A DNA stretch of 7,736 nucleotides from Oscillospiraceae bacterium (GTDB taxonomy: Bacteria; Bacillota_A; Clostridia; Oscillospirales; Ruminococcaceae): assembly GCA_017848205.1 (NCBI GenBank), contig JAGDDO010000457.1, positions 1 to 7,736 of the forward strand, given 5' to 3'. The translations under genes and the position numbers were made by a program. Below the pieces are notes generated by a model that was not told where the DNA came from, did not search any database, and saw only the letters and a list, made by a program, of their open reading frames with translations. Position 1 is the first letter of the stretch. Each line of letters starts with the position of its first letter. Positions 1-6,191 of this stretch are shown one piece after another.

Positions 1-977
1 GAAGATGAAAGCTTCATTGAATTGATGCCGATGACCTGACCGAACTGGTTGATGAGCGGACCGCCGGAATTGCCGTTGTTTATGGCTGCATCAGTCTGAA
101 TGAGCTTCATTGTTGTATCGTTTACCGCTATTTCACGGTTAAGGCCTGAAATGTATCCGGCAGTAAGTGTACCGAAAAGATCAAATCCGAGAGGATTACC
201 GATAGCAAGCGCAGGGTCGCCGACCTTCAGGCTTTCCGAGCTGCCGAATTCAGCAGGGACCATGTCGTTCTTCGCATCAGCCTTAAGAACTGCAAGGTCA
301 GTCTGTCTGTCGTATCCTACTATAACCGCATCGTATTCCGTTTCATCGGAAAGTCTTATGGTTATCTTGCCGGCAACACCGTAGTCTTCGTCACATATAA
401 CATGAGCGTTGGTAAGAATGTATCCGTCCTTCGACATTACGATTCCTGTACCTGTGCCCGGTATTTCCTGCGTAACGGTATCGGAACCGAATCCCCAGAA
501 GTCAAAAGTCTGGCTCTGCCTCTCGAAAACAGATGTAACGCCGACAACTGAAGGAAGAACCTTTCTGTAAATAGCCTGTGTGGAAAGAGTATCTCCCTTT
601 GCCTGAACATTGACAAGACTTTCATCGGTCAGATTGCTGTTTACAGGAGCTTTCTTTTCCGCATCGGCCGTTTTTTCACCGTCAGCTTTATCTTCGCCCG
701 GTTTTCTGTCATCTTTCGGCAGCTTTCTGCTTTCCTCAAAAGCTGATATATTTGATTTTTCCTTAAACGGATTTCCGTGCTCGTCTATATATTTATATCC
801 GGCAATGGAGCCCACTGAAACTGCAGCCATGCAGCAAACAAGAAGGATCGATTTAAACACCTTTGCCGCACCATGTTTATGTGTCTTGTCCGGTGAGGAC
901 GCGTGGTTTTCCTGTCCGAAGACTGTATTTTCATTATTGTGTTCCGGTTCATAGCTGTAACTGTATTTATCATCCAT
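1..977 (-). CDS. htrA: HtrA/DegP-family membrane-anchored serine protease (3' end beyond window)
   Basis: The reverse strand reads open from ATG at 977 to the window edge, giving 325 residues without a stop. Residues 1-42 are hydrophilic and probably cytoplasmic. Residues 43-62 (SILLVCCMAAVSVGSIAG region) form one membrane anchor, followed by a charged Lys/Glu/Asp-rich linker to about residue 120. The trypsin-like S1C domain follows, with His192 in TNAHVI, Asp227 in TDLAVLK and Ser304 in GNSGGPL; spacing matches the family. Family knowledge: HtrA proteases degrade misfolded or secreted proteins at the outer face of the membrane, and normally carry one or more C-terminal PDZ domains, which would lie left of position 1. 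The start is supported by AAAGGAG about ten bases upstream. An ATG at 985 is in another frame and gives only a short peptide. The gene is divergent from the secreted dockerin gene. Paralogues (htrA, htrB, yyxA types) cannot be separated here. Confidence 0.95.
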   Translation of the reverse strand, partial: MDDKYSYSYEPEHNNENTVFGQENHASSPDKTHKHGAAKVFKSILLVCCMAAVSVGSIAGYKYIDEHGNPFKEKSNISAFEESRKLPKDDRKPGEDKADGEKTADAEKKAPVNSNLTDESLVNVQAKGDTLSTQAIYRKVLPSVVGVTSVFERQSQTFDFWGFGSDTVTQEIPGTGTGIVMSKDGYILTNAHVICDEDYGVAGKITIRLSDETEYDAVIVGYDRQTDLAVLKADAKNDMVPAEFGSSESLKVGDPALAIGNPLGFDLFGTLTAGYISGLNREIAVNDTTMKLIQTDAAINNGNSGGPLINQFGQVIGINSMKLSS

Positions 978-1340
978 AGCAGCATTACTCCTTTTATTTT
1001 TTGTTCACTTTAATATTTTAATCGCAAATGTGATAGTAATATGATAAGTTACAGAAATATTATTCACAGCAGCTTACACTGATAACATCCTTATTCCTTT
1101 TGTGCATTTCGTATATATATCACGGTATGCATATATGCAGTTATACAAAGTTGATTTTAAGTTCAAACATTTACGCCTTTAAAGTTGTTATATATATGTG
1201 ATCAGAAAAAAGATGCAGGGCATAGTACAGAATTTTATTGATAGCACATGTACTTAATGCTATAATCAGAGTAACGGAAAGGCCGGACGGTCTAAACGCA
1301 AAACAAAAGGATCACAAAAAAAGAACGGAAGGTGAACACT
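978..1340. other. Divergent intergenic region between htrA and the dockerin gene
   Basis: This AT-rich stretch of about 360 bp holds the htrA ribosome binding site at its left end and a clear plus-strand promoter at 1238-1266. A short perfect palindrome TGCATATATGCA lies at 1128-1139 inside a run of alternating AT; palindromes of this kind arise easily in such sequence. I found no convincing -35/-10 pair for htrA on the minus strand, no RNA gene and no copy of the structured repeat found further right. An open frame running from 1238 into the dockerin gene has no sensible protein character. Confidence 0.6.
1238..1266 (+). promoter_or_regulatory. Probable sigA-type promoter of the dockerin gene
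   Basis: TTGATA (1238-1243), a 17-base spacer and TATAAT (1261-1266), with an extended -10 TG at 1258-1259. Transcription would start near 1272 and give a leader of about 70 bases before the ATG at 1341. Confidence 0.75.
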
Positions 1341-3209
1341 ATGAAAAAAGGAAAAACACTGGCTTTTGCCGCAGCGGTACTTACAGCATTTATGCCGCTT
1401 TCATATTCCGGCATTACCTTAACTGACATTCCGTCGGTTTGCGCAGAAGGATCATCGGCTGCAGTAAAACTTCCGGAATGGGTACCGACTGACTTTAAAT
1501 CAGCACTTGAGTTCCGTAACAGATACGGCGCAACCCATATCGAAGACGAACTTTTATGTGTTGTTTATCTGGAAGGCACCGATGATGAAAGATTTTCGGT
1601 TTCAGAAGGAAGCATGATCGATTACGGCACATACAGTAAAATGGAACCGGGTACTGTAACAACGGAACTTTATCACCACACTTTTGATTCAAAACGCACT
1701 GAATACCCTCTCAGGTTTGAAGTTGTCGTTTACAAAGGAATAAAAGCCGGTAATTTCACTGTATTGTTCTGTGACAAGGAGGCTGTACTCACCAACTGCG
1801 TTCAGCCGGTCTATGAATTTACTGTAACTGACAAGCTTGACATTGAGGAGACCGATCTTCACAGATGGGTACCTGACTGTGTAACTGAATATAATGACTA
1901 CAAAGCACACTACGGAGAAGTCGGACTTTACGAAGGCAAATATCTCACGTTCTGCATGGAAACCAGCGAGGGAACGCCATACAGCTGGACAGATTTCGGG
2001 CACAATACCGATGGCGGTATTTTAGGAAATTACGGTGCTTTTGACTGCACTCCTGTAACTGACATTCCTCCTATCGACGGCGGTGAGAGAAACACCATAA
2101 ATGTTTACTTTCCGGAGGTCGACGGTCCTGCCACAGTATCGTGGAAACTCGAAAAGACATTCGGTGATGAGGAAATAATCAAGACCCTCTCGGCAGACTG
2201 CGTTATAACTGACGGCGGAAGAACCATTCTTACCGGAGACACTGTGCGCATAATACTTACAGACCGTGAGACCGGAAAACTTCTTGACTTCCCGAACGAA
2301 AAAGAACCGATTCCCGTTTTCCCGACTATAGGATATAAAACAGAGGATGGTTCTTATGTTTATGCAGATCTGGCGCTGTTTGTCGACAGCAACCCTTACT
2401 TCTGGAACACAACTTTTAAAAACGCTGATCGTTTTGGTGTTGATCTGCCACAGAGCCAGCTTCCTGAGGGCTGTTATCTTACCGGAAACTACCGTGAAAT
2501 AAAAGAGTATGACAACGGCGCAGTGGATTACATCTTTAAGATCAGCAGACACCCTGCCGGCGACGTAACAGGCGACGGAAAAACAAGTATTCTCGATGTG
2601 ATCACCCTCCAGAACTGGCTTATCGACCTAGAAGGCACCACACTTAATAATGCCGGCGCAGCCGATATAAACGGTGACGGAAAAATAAACGTTCTCGACC
2701 TCTGCTGCATAAAGCAGATACTCCTTAACAGTAATCAGAGCAGCGACCAGAAGCCAGCTGATCCAACGCCTGATGAAAACACCGATCATTTCAATGCTGA
2801 ATATATAAGAACATATATAAACACAAGTGACACTGATATTACATTTCCGGGACATATGATTATAAAGAGTCAGAAAGAGTTTGAAGCATTTCTGAACAAA
2901 TACGGTTCTTCCGGCATCTCCGATGAGACAAAGAAATTGTTTGCGGATGCAAAAGCGAAATACACCGATGAATGGTTTTCTGACAACAGTCTTTTCATAG
3001 CTCTGCTTGAAGAAGGCAGTGGTTCGATAAAGCATGTCGTAACGAATGTTACAAATGACGAAGTGACTATTGAACGCTGGTCTCCGATGGTCCAGACCGC
3101 TGATATGGCCTGGTGGTGCATATTAGTCGAAGGCGACAAGAGTCTGACTTTCTCCGAAAACACAAAACTCGTTATGAAGACCGTCGAAGGTCCTATGTCT
3201 GATAACTGA
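1341..3209 (+). CDS. Secreted multi-domain protein with internal type I dockerin and C-terminal PrcB-like domain
   Basis: The product has 622 residues. The start at ATG 1341 is chosen over GTG 1332 because GGAAGGTG (1327-1334) is a Shine-Dalgarno site six bases before the ATG and would overlap the GTG. Residues 1-35 are a signal peptide (Lys-rich start, AAAVLTAF core, likely cut after VCA). Residues 43-165 and 173-292 begin alike (W-V-P, then a Tyr-Gly eleven to thirteen residues on) and look like two copies of one module. Residues 294-402 are a third, beta-rich module. Residues 407-462 are a dockerin with two calcium loops, D408-T-D412-S416-D419 and D442-N-D446-N450-D453. A Pro/Asp/Ser-rich linker leads to residues 487-618, a compact domain with MIIKSQKEFEAFL, EWFSDNSLFIALL, GSGSIKHVV and TADMAWWCILVE, which resembles PrcB-type (protease-complex) domains. 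Known: dockerins bind cohesins of scaffoldins, placing the protein in a cellulosome. No catalytic residues are recognisable. A binding, regulatory or inhibitor role is inference. Confidence 0.9.
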   Translation: MKKGKTLAFAAAVLTAFMPLSYSGITLTDIPSVCAEGSSAAVKLPEWVPTDFKSALEFRNRYGATHIEDELLCVVYLEGTDDERFSVSEGSMIDYGTYSKMEPGTVTTELYHHTFDSKRTEYPLRFEVVVYKGIKAGNFTVLFCDKEAVLTNCVQPVYEFTVTDKLDIEETDLHRWVPDCVTEYNDYKAHYGEVGLYEGKYLTFCMETSEGTPYSWTDFGHNTDGGILGNYGAFDCTPVTDIPPIDGGERNTINVYFPEVDGPATVSWKLEKTFGDEEIIKTLSADCVITDGGRTILTGDTVRIILTDRETGKLLDFPNEKEPIPVFPTIGYKTEDGSYVYADLALFVDSNPYFWNTTFKNADRFGVDLPQSQLPEGCYLTGNYREIKEYDNGAVDYIFKISRHPAGDVTGDGKTSILDVITLQNWLIDLEGTTLNNAGAADINGDGKINVLDLCCIKQILLNSNQSSDQKPADPTPDENTDHFNAEYIRTYINTSDTDITFPGHMIIKSQKEFEAFLNKYGSSGISDETKKLFADAKAKYTDEWFSDNSLFIALLEEGSGSIKHVVTNVTNDEVTIERWSPMVQTADMAWWCILVEGDKSLTFSENTKLVMKTVEGPMSDN

Positions 3210-3254
3210 TAAAATTTTTGTAGCACCTGCAAAAAGAGGCTTTAAATATTTGAC

Positions 3255-3310
3255 GAACAGCATATCCTGCTCACGTAAATACGCGTGTACGGATATGCTG
3301 TTCTGCTTTT
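3255..3310 (+). terminator. Rho-independent terminator of the dockerin gene
   Basis: Perfect 13-bp arms GAACAGCATATCC (3255-3267) and GGATATGCTGTTC (3291-3303), with a smaller CACG/CGTG stem in the loop, followed by TGCTTTTTAA. It begins 45 bases after the stop codon of the dockerin gene. Confidence 0.85.
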
Positions 3311-3311
3311 T

Positions 3312-3340
3312 AATCAGCGTTTTTCAGAGAACCGCTGATT
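3312..3340. repeat. Short inverted repeat, possible solo end of the structured intergenic repeat
   Basis: AATCAGCG (3312-3319) is the exact reverse complement of CGCTGATT (3333-3340). The left arm with its flank, TAATCAGCGTTTTTC, resembles the far end of the other repeat copies (TTAATCAGTGTTTATC near 4604 and, inverted, GATCAGTGTTTTCTTAA near 5985), while the right arm is the start of copy A. So copy A is preceded by what looks like a detached repeat end. Confidence 0.5.
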
Positions 3341-3421
3341 TATGATTAAATCAATGTGGCGAAGCCCCACCCTCTCCCCCTGCAGATCCGGCTTGGCCGG
3401 ATCTGCAGCTTATTCTCTTAA
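3323..3421 (+). repeat. Structured intergenic repeat, copy A
   Basis: Imperfect inverted ends TTCAGAGAA (3323-3331) and TTCTCTTAA (3413-3421) match in eight of nine positions. Inside are three hairpins in order: TGATTTA/TAAATCA (3336-3353); GTGG with CCAC around CGAAGCC (3356-3370); and the long stem CTGCAGATCCGGC / GCCGGATCTGCAG (3380-3392 with 3396-3408, loop TTG). CTCTCCCCC joins the last two. The order, CGCTGATTTAT box, CGAAGCCCC box and TCTCCC linker agree with copies B and C, but the apical stem sequence differs. It is the shortest of the three copies and lacks the AATCAGTGTTT right end. Confidence 0.75.
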
Positions 3422-3434
3422 TTTATGTTCACTA

Positions 3435-3468
3435 TTTACAAACCGCCATATAAATGTTATCATTTATA
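3435..3468 (+). promoter_or_regulatory. Promoter with overlapping palindrome upstream of the membrane protein gene
   Basis: TTTACA (3435-3440), a 17-base spacer and TATCAT (3458-3463) form a good sigA-type promoter about 60 bases before the start codon at 3528. The -10 box lies inside an inverted repeat TATAAATG-TTAT-CATTTATA (3449-3468) with perfect 8-bp arms, a position suited to a repressor operator. The regulator is unknown, and the AT-rich composition makes chance possible. Confidence 0.55.
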
Positions 3469-3527
3469 GTGTACTGTCATTTTAAAAGAATGCGTACATA
3501 CAAGTAAAAAACGGGGATGGATCATTT

Positions 3528-4505
3528 ATGTCTTACAAGTATATCAACGAAGATAAGTTCAAAAACGACAGGGCGAAAAATTCAAGGATCAGTGGTATAG
3601 TCACCATGATCATCGGTGCCGTGTTCTGGTTTATCGCAATATTCCTGACCATACAGGAGCATGACAAAGGCTTCCTTATTATGTTTGGCATAATCGGTCT
3701 TTTCTTTATAATTGGCGGAATCTATATCTACAACCAGGTAAAGGTTATAGAAAAGAAACTGCGCGCTCTTGATGATCCGAACAGTAAAAGTTATAAAAAG
3801 AAGCAGGCGGAACTTGAAGAAGAAAGGCAGAGATATCTTAAGAACGCTGAAAAGCATAAAAGCCTTAAGTTTATTCTCCGCTTCAGAAAAACCGTAATCA
3901 GTTTTATTTTAACTTTTATCTGTGTCGCACTGACACTGTTTTTCATGCTTATAGGAACCATATCTATAATACTTCTGATATTCGACTTCTGTCTGATCGT
4001 TTCATTTATTTACACTCTTGGCGGCGGACAGTACCGTGTGCTGATGAGCGGATATGCTGAACATGGTCTTGACAGAGATGAAGCTGAAAGCGATTTTGCA
4101 GAAAGCAGAGCCTACATGGTGTCAAACGATGTTTTGTCAGTAAGCAGCCGTTTCTTTCTTTCCACTTCGGAAGCAATAATACTCTCACTTGAAGATATTG
4201 TATGGGTATACAGTTCGTTCGACATTATTGACCACTATCGCCGCGGAGGAATGTACAACTACAGCACACGCCGGTACTGCCTGATGTTCGGACTGGATAA
4301 CGGAATGCTCATAAAAGCGCAGTGTCCGGAATCACTTTGTCCGCTTATCATAGACGACGTTGTCCAGAACGGCTACTCCATTACCTCCGGCTATTCCGAC
4401 GAACTAATGGAGCTCTTTACCGCCGACCCGGAACATTTCAGAAACGCGGTCAAACCGACAGAAAACATCACTTACACACCTGTCGGTCCGGAGTTCAAGG
4501 CATAA
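3528..4505 (+). CDS. Unrecognised four-helix membrane protein with cytoplasmic C-terminal domain
   Basis: The product has 325 residues and I do not recognise its family. Two hydrophobic helices lie at about 21-41 and 48-68. A highly charged Lys/Glu/Arg segment at 71-117 probably forms a helix or coiled coil. Two more helices follow at about 122-143 and 144-165. The last 160 residues are soluble and look alpha/beta: an acidic stretch (DRDEAESDFAES), then a strand-rich part with SSRFFLSTSEAIILSLEDIVWVY and RRYCLMFGLDNGMLIKAQC, whose strand and turn pattern recalls small PH-like domains of membrane proteins (weak resemblance only). No signal peptide or catalytic motif is visible. The start is supported by GGGGATGG (3513-3520), seven bases before the ATG. 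It has its own promoter and terminates directly into repeat copy B, whose left end includes the stop codon. The cca gene follows 141 bases later on the same strand; co-transcription is possible but not shown. Confidence 0.85.
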   Translation: MSYKYINEDKFKNDRAKNSRISGIVTMIIGAVFWFIAIFLTIQEHDKGFLIMFGIIGLFFIIGGIYIYNQVKVIEKKLRALDDPNSKSYKKKQAELEEERQRYLKNAEKHKSLKFILRFRKTVISFILTFICVALTLFFMLIGTISIILLIFDFCLIVSFIYTLGGGQYRVLMSGYAEHGLDRDEAESDFAESRAYMVSNDVLSVSSRFFLSTSEAIILSLEDIVWVYSSFDIIDHYRRGGMYNYSTRRYCLMFGLDNGMLIKAQCPESLCPLIIDDVVQNGYSITSGYSDELMELFTADPEHFRNAVKPTENITYTPVGPEFKA

Positions 4506-4625
4506 CTGCGAAAGCGCTGATTTATTTATAAATCAGCGTGGGACACAGGGCGAAGCCCCGTAATCTCCCCTCCCCGGCAATCCGGCAAAGCCGGATTGCT
4601 GACTTAATCAGTGTTTATCGTTTAA
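4503..4625 (+). repeat. Structured intergenic repeat, copy B
   Basis: Three hairpins: CGCTGATTTAT / ATAAATCAGCG (4515-4538), GGGC-GAA-GCCC (4548-4558) and GCAATCCGGC / GCCGGATTGC with loop AAA (4577-4599). The TCTCCCCTCCCC linker sits between the last two. The right end AATCAGTGTTT (4606-4616) can pair with AAAGCGCTGATT (4511-4522), so the outer end competes with the first hairpin. The left boundary is set at the stop codon of the preceding gene, the right at TTTAA; both are approximate. It fills nearly the whole gap before cca and ends just before the cca ribosome binding site. Confidence 0.8.
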
Positions 4626-4646
4626 TATAAATGAAAGGAAATAACT

Positions 4647-5978
4647 ATGACAAACATACCAGAGCAGGTTCAGACTGCCCTCCGCCTCCTAACGGAAGCG
4701 GGTTTTGAAGCATATATCGTCGGAGGATGCGTGCGCGACTATCTTCTCGGGCGAACGCCGCATGATTACGACGTTACCACCAACGCACTTCCGGAACAGA
4801 CACAGTCCGTTTTTAAAGATTACAGATGCATAGATGTGGGAATACAGCACGGTACAGTAGCTGTGATCATCGACAAAATGCAGATAGAAATAACCACATA
4901 CCGTATTGACGGAGAATATTCCGACAAGCGTCACCCTGAGTCAGTCACCTTTTCCACTGAACTGAAAGATGACCTTTCAAGACGCGACTTTACGGTAAAC
5001 GCCCTCGCATGCAGTATTGACGGAACAATAGTTGACTGCTTCGGCGGCAGAGAAGATCTTGAAAACAGGGTCATCCGCTGCGTCGGCGAAGCTGAAAAGC
5101 GCTTTGACGAGGACGCACTCCGCATAATGCGTGCGGTACGTTTCGCTTCCCAGCTTGATTTCACAATTGCAGATGATACGGAAAAGCAGATCTTTCTTTT
5201 AAAGGACACACTTAAAATGATATCAGCCGAAAGGCTGCGCACCGAGCTTGAAAAGCTATTATGCGGAAAATCAGTCTTTAAGATACTTATGAAATACCAT
5301 GAGATACTTGAAGTATTCATCCCGGAAATAACCCCTACGATCGGTTTTGAACAGCACAGCAAATACCATGGCTACACTGTCTGGGAACACACTGTAAGAG
5401 CTGTCATGAACGCTGAAAACACGCCGGAATACAGAGTAACCATGCTCCTCCACGACATAGCAAAACCGGACTGCTTCCTTCTTACACCGGACGGCAGAGG
5501 CCACTTCAAAAAGCATCCGGAAAAAGGAGCTGTAAAGGCGGAAGCTATCTTAAAGCGTCTTAAGTACGACAATAAAACAATAAAGGCTGTTACGACGCTT
5601 ATAAAATACCACGACTTTGAATTCAGATCTCGTCAGGACGTAAAGCACGTTCTTTCTGAGATCGGCCCTGATCTTTTCCGTAAACTTCTTGAAGTACAGC
5701 GTGCCGACGGAGTTTCAAAGGACGGTGTATGCAGAAGCAGTTTAAACGACCTTGACTGGCTTCGTGAAACCGCCGATGACATACTTGCAAAAAACGAATG
5801 CCTTACTTTAAAGGATCTCGACATAAACGGAAATCAGCTCATGAGTGAAGGATTCACCGGCACACAGATAGGCAAAGCGCTGAACAGTATGCTTGATGCC
5901 GTGCTGGATGACAAACTTGAAAACAGATACGACAAGCTTCTGGAATACGCTAAAAACAGCCGCCAGAGTGAAGAATAA
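4647..5978 (+). CDS. cca: CCA-adding tRNA nucleotidyltransferase, class II, with HD domain
   Basis: The product has 443 residues, a usual length for HD-containing Firmicute enzymes. It adds or repairs the 3' CCA of tRNA from CTP and ATP in the cytoplasm. Visible motifs: the nucleotidyltransferase signature GGCVRDYLLG (26-35) followed by the metal-binding pair Asp40 and Asp42 in HDYDV; RRDFTVNALA (112-121); the nucleotide-templating motif EDALR with Glu155, Asp156 and Arg159; and ISAERLRTELEKLL (193-206). A C-terminal HD domain follows with His248 and the HD pair His269-Asp270, then HFKKHPEKGA (286-295). HD domains in this family are linked to metal-dependent phosphohydrolase activity. AAAGGAA (4634-4640) lies six bases before the ATG. 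Full CCA addition rather than CC- or A-only addition is the likely activity but cannot be proven from motifs alone. Transcription may come from the promoter at 3435, through repeat copy B. Confidence 0.96.
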   Translation: MTNIPEQVQTALRLLTEAGFEAYIVGGCVRDYLLGRTPHDYDVTTNALPEQTQSVFKDYRCIDVGIQHGTVAVIIDKMQIEITTYRIDGEYSDKRHPESVTFSTELKDDLSRRDFTVNALACSIDGTIVDCFGGREDLENRVIRCVGEAEKRFDEDALRIMRAVRFASQLDFTIADDTEKQIFLLKDTLKMISAERLRTELEKLLCGKSVFKILMKYHEILEVFIPEITPTIGFEQHSKYHGYTVWEHTVRAVMNAENTPEYRVTMLLHDIAKPDCFLLTPDGRGHFKKHPEKGAVKAEAILKRLKYDNKTIKAVTTLIKYHDFEFRSRQDVKHVLSEIGPDLFRKLLEVQRADGVSKDGVCRSSLNDLDWLRETADDILAKNECLTLKDLDINGNQLMSEGFTGTQIGKALNSMLDAVLDDKLENRYDKLLEYAKNSRQSEE

Positions 5979-5984
5979 CAGGAT

Positions 5985-6103
5985 GTTAAGAAAACACTGA
6001 TCAAACCGGAAATACGGCTTCGCCGTATTTCCGGTGACGGGAGACTGCGGGGCTTCGCCCCGTACCCCTCGCTTATTTATGAATAAATCAGCGTTTACTT
6101 AAC
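5985..6103 (-). repeat. Structured intergenic repeat, copy C (reverse orientation)
   Basis: This is the best-preserved copy: 17-base ends 5985-6001 (GTTAAGAAAACACTGAT) and 6087-6103 are inverted repeats with two differences, one of which would still be a G-U pair in RNA. On the plus strand the hairpins are CCGGAAATACGGC-TTC-GCCGTATTTCCGG (6006-6034), CGGGGC-TTC-GCCCCG (6048-6062) and CGCTTATTTAT / ATAAATCAGCG (6070-6093, one mismatch). Read on the minus strand, the order matches copies A and B: CGCTGATTTAT box, GGGGCGAAGCCCC box, TCTCCC linker, variable stem, ATCAGTGTTT end. It begins six bases after the cca stop codon. No clear target-site duplication is visible. Confidence 0.85.
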
Positions 6104-6109
6104 AGAAAC

Positions 6110-6146
6110 AAAGGGTGCATACCTCACCGCGAGGTATGCACCCTTT
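6110..6146. terminator. Bidirectional Rho-independent terminator between cca and the lacI-type gene
   Basis: Perfect 16-bp arms AAAGGGTGCATACCTC (6110-6125) and GAGGTATGCACCCTTT (6131-6146) with loop ACCGC. A T-rich run (TTTTGTTTT) follows on the plus strand and TTTGTTTCTGTT on the minus strand, so it can serve both convergent genes. It is separate from repeat copy C, which ends seven bases to the left. Confidence 0.9.
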
Positions 6147-6191
6147 TGTTTTACTGTCACCGCTGCAAATCTGCAGGACAGTATGATTTTA

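Noticed and set aside
610..954. Plus-strand open frames opposite the htrA gene
   Set aside because: The minus strand encodes a continuous protease with triad and membrane anchor. The plus-strand frames are Ser/Phe-rich shadows without a ribosome binding site.
1128..1139. Palindrome TGCATATATGCA as an operator
   Set aside because: It sits in alternating AT sequence far from a recognised promoter, and chance is likely.
2022..2552. Long open frame (176 codons) on the strand opposite the dockerin gene
   Set aside because: It lies wholly within a well-supported secreted protein gene, has no ribosome binding site or domain, and reads as a low-complexity shadow. Similar antisense frames inside the dockerin, membrane protein, cca and lacI genes were rejected for the same reason.
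4596..4628. Possible promoter for cca inside the end of repeat copy B
   Set aside because: A TAATAT-like -10 at 4623 would start transcription inside the cca ribosome binding site, and its -35 match is poor.
3255..6146. CRISPR array or tRNA/rRNA genes in the hairpin-rich gaps
   Set aside because: The repeats are single dispersed copies with internal hairpins, not evenly spaced with unique spacers, and none folds or reads as a tRNA or rRNA.
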